From an uncultured Pelagibacteraceae bacterium (GTDB taxonomy: Bacteria; Pseudomonadota; Alphaproteobacteria; Pelagibacterales; Pelagibacteraceae), in assembly GCA_902604245.1 (NCBI GenBank), contig CACKXQ010000003.1, forward strand, positions 1 through 64,000: DNA of 64,000 bases. Direction: 5' to 3'. A model generated the notes under the pieces. That model ran no database searches and was not told the origin of the DNA. It was given only the letters and a program-made list of their open reading frames with translations. Both the position numbers and the translations under genes were made by a program. Position 1 is the first letter of the stretch. Every line of letters begins with the position of its first letter. Shown one piece after another: positions 53,335 through 61,210 of this stretch.

Positions 53335-54989
53335 TGGAAATAAGATTAAGAGATCCAAAATTTTTGATGAAACTATCTAAATTGGGATCTTTTCATCAAT
53401 CAAAATTATCATTTCTTAGATCTTTTTTATCTGAATTTAAAGATTGGAAATATAGCCGAGATTTATTTCAACTAAATGACAAAGGACATGGTAGAGCAGT
53501 TTATTCTTTTACAAAAAATAAAAGAACATATTCTCTCATTTGTTTTGCTAATGAAATTAAAGATGACGAAAGATCAGATAGAGTAATAGCCACAAAGTGG
53601 GATGCTGCTTTTACCTTATTTGATGGAATTCCATCAAAAGAGGACATAGATAGACTTAACAATAATGTTCCAAAACAAGAGGTAGGAAGACTTTCGTATA
53701 AGGAATTAACGTTATCAAGAGCTAACAAGTCAGTAAGAGTTTTCGACCATGTGGTTGACAGTTTATCAAATGGAGACCAACCTAATAAAGAAATTTTATC
53801 AAAAGTTGGGTATTTATATAGAACAACAGCAGTTTATGGATCAGGAAAATTTGGTTTAGCGGACAGGTTTAGAATAAAAAATAGAGAGGAAATCAGAGGA
53901 CCTTTTAGATTAGAGATGATGCTAGTTTATCTCGTTAGACAATTTACATTTGATCAGGTTAATCATATTGCAAAAAATAAAAATCCAAAACTAGCAGTAG
54001 AATTAGATCCCGCAATTAGCAGGACCTTAGGAATAGGAAATTCCACTGGCCTTGGTATGGCTCCTTTTATTGTTAATCATCCTACATTGTTGAATAATTG
54101 GATACATGCAAGAGAAACTGCTTTGAAGCAAATAAGAGAAATAGAGCAAGTTTCAAAAAATGAGATTGATATTTTTTATAATTGCCTAATTAAATCTTTA
54201 AAGAATATAACCAGTTGGCACACTGATAGTGAATTTCAAAAAGAAAAAATCAAAGGTTTAATTGAAGATTTAAAAAAGTTTATAAAATTTATGAAAAAAG
54301 ATTTTAAATTTCAAAATTCATATCAATTTAATCAAATTTACAGCTGGTCAGAGGAAAATTTGAATGATGAATGTATAGAATATATTGTATCTATGATGAT
54401 GGAACCGTATGATAACATAGTTAATCCATTGATTACACAAATGAGTTCTGATGAGGAAGAGCATTTTAACATTCCCGTTGATAGAACTATTGATGATTTA
54501 AGAAACATATTAGAAAATAAATATTCTGAAATACTTAAAATTGATTTTTTAAAAGACGAAAATAATCAAAATTTTTGGTTTATATCGAAAAATAAAGAAG
54601 AGCCTAGAATAGGAGACAGATATATCGATGAGGGATCTGATTTAGAACAGCCATTAGCAATAGCAAGAGACATAAATAAACTTTATGAAGCTGTATTTAC
54701 AAAAAAAAATAGTTCTAAAATTGGCAAATTTTTAAAAGATAATAATCATTTAAGACACGTTGTCAGAAGAGCATTTATTGCGGAAAAGTTTCCTTATTCA
54801 GAAATCCAAGACAATACAATTGGGTCCAAACTAGTTCCAATTGATATGTTAAGATTAAAATTATCATTTTTTGGAGCTGTAAAGTTTGATCCTAGATCAG
54901 ATAAATGGTTGCGTATTTGCATGTTCCAAGGAGCACCTTTGCCTTCAGAATTAGGAAATTTTGATGATAAATGGATTTATAAATCATAA
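53334..54989 (+). CDS. Large conserved-looking protein of unknown function (551 residues)
   Basis: I do not recognise the family. It is soluble, with no membrane helix or P-loop. Notable segments are NDKGHGRAVYSFTKNKRTYS, SDRVIATKWDAAFTLFDGIP, VDSLSNGDQPNKEILSKVGY, RTTAVYGSGKFGLADRFRIK, GIGNSTGLGMAPFIVNHPTL and PRSDKWLRICMFQGAPLPSE. A Gly-rich ISRTLGIGNSTGLGM strand could bind a cofactor or phosphate. It overlaps the M19-like gene by one base and is followed 4 bp later by the DUF3726-like gene; a conserved functional unit is likely. It may act with the altered dipeptidase on an amide or peptide-linked compound; that is inference. Confidence 0.7.
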   Translation: MEIRLRDPKFLMKLSKLGSFHQSKLSFLRSFLSEFKDWKYSRDLFQLNDKGHGRAVYSFTKNKRTYSLICFANEIKDDERSDRVIATKWDAAFTLFDGIPSKEDIDRLNNNVPKQEVGRLSYKELTLSRANKSVRVFDHVVDSLSNGDQPNKEILSKVGYLYRTTAVYGSGKFGLADRFRIKNREEIRGPFRLEMMLVYLVRQFTFDQVNHIAKNKNPKLAVELDPAISRTLGIGNSTGLGMAPFIVNHPTLLNNWIHARETALKQIREIEQVSKNEIDIFYNCLIKSLKNITSWHTDSEFQKEKIKGLIEDLKKFIKFMKKDFKFQNSYQFNQIYSWSEENLNDECIEYIVSMMMEPYDNIVNPLITQMSSDEEEHFNIPVDRTIDDLRNILENKYSEILKIDFLKDENNQNFWFISKNKEEPRIGDRYIDEGSDLEQPLAIARDINKLYEAVFTKKNSSKIGKFLKDNNHLRHVVRRAFIAEKFPYSEIQDNTIGSKLVPIDMLRLKLSFFGAVKFDPRSDKWLRICMFQGAPLPSELGNFDDKWIYKS

Positions 54990-54993
54990 ATAA

Positions 54994-55602
54994 ATGAGAA
55001 GCTTTAGCGAAATAGAAGTAACTACAAAAAAAGCATCTAAAGCTATAGGTTTTTCTTGGGGAATATCAGAAGAGGTTGGAAAAAATATTCGATTACTAGA
55101 AATGTTTGGACTTCCAGGTCTTAAAAATTTAAACCAATACTACAAAATTTTTAAAATCAGTAATTTTGAAAATATAGATGAAATATCGGCCACAAATACT
55201 CCAAAGACTTTTTATTGTCCTATATTATCTGGATTAAATTTCTTTGATCAATCTTCATCAATATCTAAATTCAATGAAATTGAAATAAATAAGATTGCTT
55301 TTCCACTTATATTTTTATCATTTGTAAGCAGAACTTCTGAAATTATTGGTAAGAGAATTTTCTTAAAGATGGATGATAAAGAATTTTTATTTAATTTTAA
55401 CGAGTCTATTTATTCAAACTATCTAACAGGAGATGTATTGGAAAAATCAGATAAAATTTATTTAAAATTTTTAGATAATAAGAACAGTTTTACTGAAGAT
55501 GATTGGTCTGAAATTTATAATTTATCGCTAAAAACTTACGTCGATGAAAGTGATAAATCGAGGGAACGAACAGCAGGAGCTGGATTAACAGATAATGACT
55601 AA
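54994..55602 (+). CDS. DUF3726-like protein
   Basis: A 202-residue soluble protein. The N terminus FSEIEVTTKKASKAIGFSWG and the following ISEEVGKNIRLLEMFGLPGL resemble the DUF3726 family, known only as a conserved uncharacterised group of alphaproteobacteria. The C-terminal SRERTAGAGLTDND is polar and likely disordered or binding. It is 4 bp after the 551-residue gene and overlaps the 55-residue CxxC gene by 8 bp. No catalytic residues are evident. The assignment comes from memory of the N-terminal pattern and is moderate. Confidence 0.55.
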   Translation: MRSFSEIEVTTKKASKAIGFSWGISEEVGKNIRLLEMFGLPGLKNLNQYYKIFKISNFENIDEISATNTPKTFYCPILSGLNFFDQSSSISKFNEIEINKIAFPLIFLSFVSRTSEIIGKRIFLKMDDKEFLFNFNESIYSNYLTGDVLEKSDKIYLKFLDNKNSFTEDDWSEIYNLSLKTYVDESDKSRERTAGAGLTDND

Positions 55603-55762
55603 AGAATATGATGCAGAATTAAATAAGAATTTAGAAGCAGATTTAAATGATATTTGTGAAGAGTGTAAAAAAGAAGACGAAAGTGTAACTCAAAATTTAT
55701 TCCTTACTGGTTTTAAAATATGCAAATCTTGCAGAACATCTAAAACTGTTTTTCCTTTTTAA
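55595..55762 (+). CDS. 55-residue protein with two CxxC pairs (small zinc ribbon-like)
   Basis: ATG 55595 lies inside the end of the DUF3726-like gene (8-bp overlap), and TAA ends at 55762, overlapping the convergent YIP1 gene by 4 bp. The protein has ICEECKK (CxxC at residues 21-24) and ICKSCRT (CxxC at residues 43-46), a compact zinc-ribbon spacing. The overlap with the upstream gene and tight packing make it a likely real gene. It may bind a metal and serve the unknown dipeptidase-like module. Translation is unproven. Confidence 0.6.
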   Translation: MTKEYDAELNKNLEADLNDICEECKKEDESVTQNLFLTGFKICKSCRTSKTVFPF

Positions 55763-56304
55763 CTAATATTACTAATTGGAATTGAATTCATCTTATTAAT
55801 TATGAATGTTATTGATAGAAAAGCTATTATAAGAAAAGATAAAAATACTATTCCAAATGATTTCAAGTTAGATTTAAAATTCAAAATTTGTTTGGTTGAA
55901 ATTATAAGAGATGCAAAAATCCAAAATTGAGTAAGGAAAATAATTGGCAGAACTAAGTCAGGTGTTACTGCAAAAAATCTAATTAAACCTGGTGCATGAG
56001 CGTATCCCACAGCTATTAAAATCTTTTTAAAAGGAGCTTTACTCCCTTTATCTGGAAAAATTTTTACTCCAATTACAAAAATAAAAATAGCCCAAACAAA
56101 CCATGTTAAAAGAGCCGTCAAGCCCGAGATACCAATAGAAGTTCTTACAATTGAATTTGCCGCTACTGCTCCAGCAACTCCATCAAGTATCATTACAAGA
56201 CCGGCAAAATAGATTGCAGCTTCACCAAAGTATTTATTATCTCTATATAAGCTTTTATCTAATTTTAATGACTTAATAAAAATTTCTAAAAATTGTGCTA
56301 ACAT
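55759..56304 (-). CDS. YIP1-family-like membrane protein
   Basis: A 181-residue protein with about five helices: YFAGLVMILDGVAGAVAANS, GLTALLTWFVWAIFIFVIGV, FFAVTPDLVLPIIFLTQFWI and SFGIVFLSFLIIAFLSITFI. The arrangement and KKILIAVGYAHAPGLIRFFA (the conserved Ala/Gly-Tyr-Pro-like loop) fit the YIP1 domain. Function in bacteria is unknown. It is last in the ProX-ProW-MTHFR-GcvT operon, separated from GcvT by a hairpin. Confidence 0.6.
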   Translation of the reverse strand: MLAQFLEIFIKSLKLDKSLYRDNKYFGEAAIYFAGLVMILDGVAGAVAANSIVRTSIGISGLTALLTWFVWAIFIFVIGVKIFPDKGSKAPFKKILIAVGYAHAPGLIRFFAVTPDLVLPIIFLTQFWIFASLIISTKQILNFKSNLKSFGIVFLSFLIIAFLSITFIINKMNSIPISNIS

Positions 56305-56311
56305 TATAATT

Positions 56312-56334
56312 AGGGAGGAGCTAAACTCCTCCCT
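56312..56334 (-). terminator. Hairpin between GcvT-like and YIP1-like genes
   Basis: AGGGAGGAG (56312-56320) pairs with CTCCTCCCT (56326-56334) over a 5-nt loop. It lies in the 39-bp gap, directly ahead of the YIP1-like start on the minus strand. Only a weak T-rich tract follows (AATTATAA), so it may act as a partial terminator or processing site. The GGAGGAG arm is close to a Shine-Dalgarno sequence, so folding could also hide the YIP1-like ribosome-binding site. Confidence 0.6.
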
Positions 56335-56343
56335 TAAAGTTAT

Positions 56344-57702
56344 TTAACCTTTTACAACTTCTCTTGTATTTGCGTTGTAAGACTCTTTAAATGGTATATC
56401 TACCACTACAGCATCAACAGGTTTGCCTGGATTTTCAGAATATTTTTCTGGTAAGTGTACCTTAAATTTAGTTCCTACTTTTCCTTTTGGAAAACCATTT
56501 GCATTCAATGTCCCATCAAATGGCACATAGCCCATTGCAATGTTCTGTTTCTTTTCGGGATGATACCAGGGAGAAGTAACAAAACCTATTGGTTCTCCAC
56601 CACCTTCATCAGAAATTAACCAAAAATCAGGCGCATACTCTTCAATGGGTTTTCCACCTAATTCAAGACCAACTAATTGAAGTTTGTATGGTTTATGACC
56701 TGCTTTTAAATCAGCTTTCATTTTTTCAAGAGCTTTCTTACCAACATAATCTGCTTTCTTATCCCATTCTCCTTTACCTGATAATGAAACTTGATAACCT
56801 AAATTACATTGAAAAGGATTATGTTGATTGTCCATATCTTGACCCCAAGAAAGAATTCCAGCTTGAATTCTTCTATGGTGCGCAGGCGCAATAACCATAA
56901 GACTATGTTTTTTTCCTGCTTCAAGAACAGCATTCCACATATCCTCAGCATATAAAGTACATTCTCTTAAATAAATTTCGTATCCAGCTTCACCTGAAAA
57001 TCCTGATTGAGATATCACACAACTTCTTCCACCGATTTTAGCTTCTGCTAAACCGTAGAATGGCATATTGTCAAAATCTACTTGATCTCCACATAAATCC
57101 TTCATTAATGCTTTAGATTTTGGTCCTTGTATTTGAACCGGACTTACATCTATCTCATCAATTTCAACATTAAATCTCTCGTCAGCATTTACGCCTTGTA
57201 AATAAAGACCTATATCACTATCGGATAAACTAAACCAAAATTCGTCTTTAGATATTCTTAAAAGAATCGGATCATTTAAAACGCCCCCATATGCGTTGCA
57301 AAGAATTACATATCTTGCTCTCATTGGAGAAATTTTTGTGGCATCTCTTGTTATTACATAATCAACAAATTTTTCTGCATCTGGACCCTTCACTCTAATT
57401 TGTCTTTCCACAGCTACATTCCACATTGTTACATGATTTACTATTGCATCATATTCTACCATTGCACCACCATCTTCAGGTTTTACATATCCTCTTGGGT
57501 GATAAATACGATTGTATACAGTTGCTCTCCAACAACCTGCTTTCATTGATAAATGCCAGTAGGGTGATTTTCTTACACGAGTTGAAATTAACATTTCAAC
57601 TTTTGTTGGTCCGCTTTGTCTTAAATTATAAGGCACTTTTCTATCAGATTGGTCTACTGATGTTACGTGTCTTAGCTTACTATAGTCAAATTCATTAGAC
57701 AT
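56344..57702 (-). CDS. GcvT-family THF-dependent demethylase-like protein (DmdA relative)
   Basis: A 452-residue aminomethyltransferase-fold protein. Evidence is MWNVAVERQIRVKGPDAEKF, MRARYVILCNAYGGVLNDPI, ISKDEFWFSLSDSDIGLYLQ, DVSPVQIQGPKSKALMKDLC, SQSGFSGEAGYEIYLRE and IQAGILSWGQDMDNQHNPFQ. It is homologous to DMSP demethylase DmdA (about 370 residues) but longer, with a different N terminus and a C-terminal extension. It probably moves a methyl group from a methylated osmolyte to THF as methyl-THF. The MTHFR-like gene just upstream (8-bp overlap) could oxidise that product. Substrate unknown: DMSP, betaine and other onium compounds are candidates. Confidence 0.75.
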   Translation of the reverse strand: MSNEFDYSKLRHVTSVDQSDRKVPYNLRQSGPTKVEMLISTRVRKSPYWHLSMKAGCWRATVYNRIYHPRGYVKPEDGGAMVEYDAIVNHVTMWNVAVERQIRVKGPDAEKFVDYVITRDATKISPMRARYVILCNAYGGVLNDPILLRISKDEFWFSLSDSDIGLYLQGVNADERFNVEIDEIDVSPVQIQGPKSKALMKDLCGDQVDFDNMPFYGLAEAKIGGRSCVISQSGFSGEAGYEIYLRECTLYAEDMWNAVLEAGKKHSLMVIAPAHHRRIQAGILSWGQDMDNQHNPFQCNLGYQVSLSGKGEWDKKADYVGKKALEKMKADLKAGHKPYKLQLVGLELGGKPIEEYAPDFWLISDEGGGEPIGFVTSPWYHPEKKQNIAMGYVPFDGTLNANGFPKGKVGTKFKVHLPEKYSENPGKPVDAVVVDIPFKESYNANTREVVKG

Positions 57703-58423
57703 AGTTATTCTCCTTCAACCACTTGTTAGTTTCCTTCAAGCCGCCGAATGTATAAATGTGAAAATAATCAGTATGCGATTTAACTTTCCCAATTAGATCA
57801 TTAGGGTCTTTAGGTTTCAATAAATCTAATGCCTTACTAAAATTAGATTTAAGAAAATTAATGGAATTTTTTGCTCCAACAATATTTGCAAACTTAATTA
57901 AGCTTGAAATTTTCATGGGCCCAGTTATTCCAACATGAACTGGTATTGTTTGTCTAGAAATAAAGTCAACAATAGGCTGAGAGTCTAGTAACCATTGAGT
58001 AACTATATAGTCAGCGTAAGGCTTTTTATCTATCATTGCTTTTTCTAATTCTGAATCGGATATATCAGGACTACCCTCTGGATGTCCAGCGATTCCGATC
58101 TTAATTCCTTCAAAATATCCTGTTTCTAATATCTGATAGGAACTATCAAATTTTCCAATTGGTTCTCGACTGCCTCCAATAACCAGAACTTGTTTCACAC
58201 CTAAATCTTTGCATCTTGAAACATAATCTTTTAATTCACTTTCACTATTTATTGATCTAGCTGGAAAATGAGGAACTGGGTTAAATCCTTTTTTTACTAA
58301 ATCTCCAGATTTATCAGCAGTCTCCTTGTAATCACCTCCAGGTAGCATTGTGACATATACATCATTAACACCTGGTAAAGTACTAAGATCTGTGTGAGGT
58401 CCTATTTCTAATGAAAAATTCAT
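57695..58423 (-). CDS. Methylenetetrahydrofolate reductase-like protein
   Basis: A 242-residue TIM-barrel flavoprotein, shorter than MetF (about 290). Matches are FSLEIGPHTDLSTLPGVNDV, PHFPARSINSESELKDYVSR, VKQVLVIGGSREPIGKFDSS, YIVTQWLLDSQPIVDFISRQ and TIPVHVGITGPMKISSLIKF, which parallel MetF's E, H, GD, TQ-FD and GI-P motifs. It should interconvert methyl-THF and methylene-THF. It overlaps the GcvT-like gene by 8 bp, so it probably oxidises methyl-THF from the demethylase. The usual TQxFFD is changed to TQWLLD, so kinetics may differ. Not the housekeeping metF by context. Confidence 0.8.
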   Translation of the reverse strand: MNFSLEIGPHTDLSTLPGVNDVYVTMLPGGDYKETADKSGDLVKKGFNPVPHFPARSINSESELKDYVSRCKDLGVKQVLVIGGSREPIGKFDSSYQILETGYFEGIKIGIAGHPEGSPDISDSELEKAMIDKKPYADYIVTQWLLDSQPIVDFISRQTIPVHVGITGPMKISSLIKFANIVGAKNSINFLKSNFSKALDLLKPKDPNDLIGKVKSHTDYFHIYTFGGLKETNKWLKENNYV

Positions 58424-58485
58424 TAATAGATAATTATTTATTTTAAAATAACTGTCTAGAAAAATATTAGATCAAAGTGTCAGGG

Positions 58486-59370
58486 CTATTTTTTCTGACC
58501 CCTGTGTTTTTGAATTCTCTGACCATACTGCTGTGTTACTCTGTCAAAGATGATCGCTAGAGCTACTATGGCCAATCCATTCATCATTCCAAGCGCTAAA
58601 TATTGATTAGAAATAGCCTGTAAAATAGGTACTCCCAGACCTTTAACCCCTATCATTGATGCGATTACTACCATTGCCAACGCCATCATAATTGTTTGAT
58701 TTATTCCTGCGAATATTGTTGGTAATGACAGAGGTATTTGTACAGATTTTAATTTTTGCATTGGCGTTGCTCCAAACGCTTCACTTGCTTCTAGTGTTTC
58801 TTTGTCTACTTCTCTAATTCCAAGATTTGTTAATCTAACGACTGGCGGCAAAGCATATATACATACTGCCAACAAACCGGGCACTTTTCCAATACCCAAA
58901 AGCATAATTATTGGTATAAGATAAACAAAACTTGGAATAGTTTGCATCATATCTAATATGGGTAACACTGCCTTTTCTGCTCTACTTGATTTTGACATTA
59001 ATACCCCAATTGGAATACCAACAACTATACAGACTAACGTAGAAACAGAAATTATAGCAACAGTTGCCATACAATTTTTCCACATTCCAAAATACCCAAT
59101 AACTATAAAACAAACCACAGTCCCTATTACTAACTTGATACTTCTTGATCCTATCCAAGCCAGTAAAGCAAATACTCCAATGACTATTGGCCAAGGACTA
59201 TTAACTAATAATTTTTCCAACCAAATTAAAAAATATAACAGTGGATCAAAAAAACTCTCTATACCGTCGCCATAAGCTCTTGAAAAATCTTTAAAACTTA
59301 AATCTATTCCTTTTTTCAACTCTCTTAGAGCTGTTCTATCCATTACAGGAATTTTGGTAAAGAAGTCCAT
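58486..59370 (-). CDS. Quaternary amine ABC transporter permease (ProW type)
   Basis: A 294-residue permease with about six helices and the EAA loop EASEAFGATPMQKLKSVQIP followed by LSLPTIFAGINQTIMMALAM. LDMMQTIPSFVYLIPIIMLL is shared with the TmoV halves. Size matches ProW. It lies between the ProX gene (with intervening hairpin) and the MTHFR-like gene. No ATPase (ProV) gene is present in this operon; the only quaternary-amine ATPase in the window is at 26420-27451, 32 kb away. The permease would bring in a methylated osmolyte for the downstream demethylase. Confidence 0.88.
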   Translation of the reverse strand: MDFFTKIPVMDRTALRELKKGIDLSFKDFSRAYGDGIESFFDPLLYFLIWLEKLLVNSPWPIVIGVFALLAWIGSRSIKLVIGTVVCFIVIGYFGMWKNCMATVAIISVSTLVCIVVGIPIGVLMSKSSRAEKAVLPILDMMQTIPSFVYLIPIIMLLGIGKVPGLLAVCIYALPPVVRLTNLGIREVDKETLEASEAFGATPMQKLKSVQIPLSLPTIFAGINQTIMMALAMVVIASMIGVKGLGVPILQAISNQYLALGMMNGLAIVALAIIFDRVTQQYGQRIQKHRGQKK

Positions 59371-59387
59371 TAATTCTTTTTTTTAAA

Positions 59388-59415
59388 ATCGAACCCGTTT
59401 TACAACGGGTTCGAT
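59388..59415 (-). terminator. Perfect 12-bp hairpin between ProX and ProW genes
   Basis: ATCGAACCCGTT (59388-59399) pairs with AACGGGTTCGAT (59404-59415) around a 4-nt loop. On the minus strand the stem is followed by TTTTAAAAAAAA, giving a short U-run. It lies directly after the binding-protein gene, as at the other two SBP genes, and probably lowers permease expression relative to ProX. Confidence 0.82.
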
Positions 59416-59426
59416 AATTTATTTGA

Positions 59427-60437
59427 TTAAAGTGCTTTTTTAATTTTTTTAGCCGCTGAACTCGAAACCCATTTAGACCAAACGTCCTCTTGTGTTTTCA
59501 AAAATTCAATTGCAGCATCTGCACCTTCAGCTTGGTTTTCTCCCATCCAAACTAACATTCCATTCATTACTGGACCTGGGTATGTTCTTTTTTCAAGATA
59601 ATCCATACCTTCTTTTCCAGCAGTTTTTTTGTAATTGTCAGTTGCGACAGAATAAACTTCAGATTTTACCCATGAAGATTTTAAAGGATTAGCACACTCT
59701 TGCTCTGGTTTTGATAAACAGTTATCCCAGTTATCTTTTCCAGCGTACTCACCCATATCTACAGCTATCATTCCGTATTTACCAATTATAGCAGTTGGTG
59801 ACCAGTAGTAACCAAACCAGTTTTCACCTCTTTCTGCAGCTTTTGCAATTGAACCATCAAGACCTGCTGCTGATCCAGTTTCTACTATAGCCCAACCTTT
59901 TTCTTCCATTCCCCATGCTCTAAAATGATTTCTGTTACTTAGTTCACAGTTCCATCCTGGAGGGCAAATATGAAATCCACCTTTTGATGGATCTTCCGGG
60001 TGTGGGAATAGATCAGGTCTTTCTAAAATTGCATCGGCAGTTGTAAGCTCTGGGTGCTTCTCCAAAGTTGCAGGCAATACCCACCAACCTTCACCTAGAC
60101 CGGTAATTGGTGCTTTATTTATTGAGTGAAGTTTTCCTTCTGCTACAGCAGCTTCTAATTCTACTTTTGCTGCATTTGCCCAAAACTCAGGAGCTATATC
60201 TGGCTCACCTTTTTCTTGCATCGAAGTAAATGTAGGCATTGTAGCACCAGGCACAAGCTCAACATTACATCCATAACCTTCTTCTAATATAATTTTGTCA
60301 ACTTCAGCCATAAAATTTGCAGAAGCCCAGTTCATATTAGCAATAGTAATGTCTCCACATTTTGCATTAGCAACATTACCGTACGATGTAACGCCTAAGA
60401 CAAATAATGCAGAGAGTAATATTCTTTTTAATTTCAT
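59427..60437 (-). CDS. Quaternary amine/osmolyte ABC transporter substrate-binding protein (ProX/OpuAC type)
   Basis: A 336-residue periplasmic protein with a signal peptide (~1-25, ending ANAK). OpuAC-type features are ITIANMNWASANFMAEVDKI, GATMPTFTSMQEKGEPDIAP, GEGWWVLPATLEKHPEL, GENWFGYYWSPTAIIGKYGM and YLEKRTYPGPVMNGMLVWMG, rich in Trp/Tyr for an aromatic cage. Two cysteine pairs (CPPGWNCELSN and CLSKPEQEC) suggest disulfides. The start follows a TAGGAGATAAT ribosome-binding site. The downstream demethylase and MTHFR-like genes suggest the ligand is a methylated onium osmolyte. It is only distantly like TmoX, so a different substrate is likely. Confidence 0.87.
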   Translation of the reverse strand: MKLKRILLSALFVLGVTSYGNVANAKCGDITIANMNWASANFMAEVDKIILEEGYGCNVELVPGATMPTFTSMQEKGEPDIAPEFWANAAKVELEAAVAEGKLHSINKAPITGLGEGWWVLPATLEKHPELTTADAILERPDLFPHPEDPSKGGFHICPPGWNCELSNRNHFRAWGMEEKGWAIVETGSAAGLDGSIAKAAERGENWFGYYWSPTAIIGKYGMIAVDMGEYAGKDNWDNCLSKPEQECANPLKSSWVKSEVYSVATDNYKKTAGKEGMDYLEKRTYPGPVMNGMLVWMGENQAEGADAAIEFLKTQEDVWSKWVSSSAAKKIKKAL

Positions 60438-60580
60438 TATTATCTCCTAATTAATTAATTATAATTCATCAGAACATATAGAAGGATAAATTGCAAACTG
60501 GTTTCAACTCTTAGTTGTGTGAAAATTGTCTTTATGCCCTGCATATTTATAAATAAATTGTTAAAAAAATAATAAATCCC

Positions 60581-61210
60581 ATGGCTCAAAAAGACGTCGG
60601 CAATAAAGTACCCATTTATAAACTTAAAGAAACAAAAGAGGTTATGGAATTCTATGATGAATGGGGATTAAACAATAAATATGACAAAGACATGCTTGAT
60701 TGGAATTATACAGGTCCAAAAGAAACGTCAGAGGTATTTGCAAAATACCAAAAAGATAAAAATATAAAAATTTATGATGCTGGATGTGGCACAGGTTTAG
60801 TTGGTTTAGAGTTAAAAAAATATGGTTTTTCTGACTTTTATGGTGCTGATTTATCACAAAAACTTTTAGATTTAGTTCCAAACAATCTTTATAAGAAATT
60901 AGAAAAAGTTGATTTAAATAAACCAATAAATGAAAAAGATAATGATTACGACGCATTAATGTGCGTTGGAACATTTACTTTTGGTCATGTGAAACCACCA
61001 GCCCTTGATGAATTTATAAGGATCACAAAAAACAAAGGTCTTATTTGCTTTACAATTAATGAAGGCATTCATGAAGAGTATGGTTTTGACAAGAAAATTC
61101 AAAAATTAACTGAGGAAAAAAAGTGGACAGAATTAGAATTTTTTAAATCAGATTATATAGCAAGTAAAGATGTCAATGCTTGGTTGGGTCTATACGAAGT
61201 GACTAAATAA
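60581..61210 (+). CDS. Class I SAM-dependent methyltransferase
   Basis: A 209-residue protein with the SAM motif I KIYDAGCGTGLVGLELKKYG (about 67-86), motif II-like DFYGADLSQKLLDLV, and DYDALMCVGTFTFGHVKPPA. The N-terminal VMEFYDEWGLNNKYDKDMLD resembles WBSCR27/UbiE-like methyltransferases. The substrate is unknown. It overlaps the Rieske gene by one base (TAATG), so they are a unit. Its location divergent to the osmolyte transporter suggests work on a small amine or similar compound. It might also methylate a metabolite produced by the oxygenase; that is inference. Confidence 0.8.
   Translation: MAQKDVGNKVPIYKLKETKEVMEFYDEWGLNNKYDKDMLDWNYTGPKETSEVFAKYQKDKNIKIYDAGCGTGLVGLELKKYGFSDFYGADLSQKLLDLVPNNLYKKLEKVDLNKPINEKDNDYDALMCVGTFTFGHVKPPALDEFIRITKNKGLICFTINEGIHEEYGFDKKIQKLTEEKKWTELEFFKSDYIASKDVNAWLGLYEVTK

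Noticed and set aside
56344..57702. Naming the GcvT-like gene dmdA
   Set aside because: It is ~80 residues longer than DmdA with different N and C termini; only the general aminomethyltransferase motifs are shared, so a DMSP-specific name is not supported.
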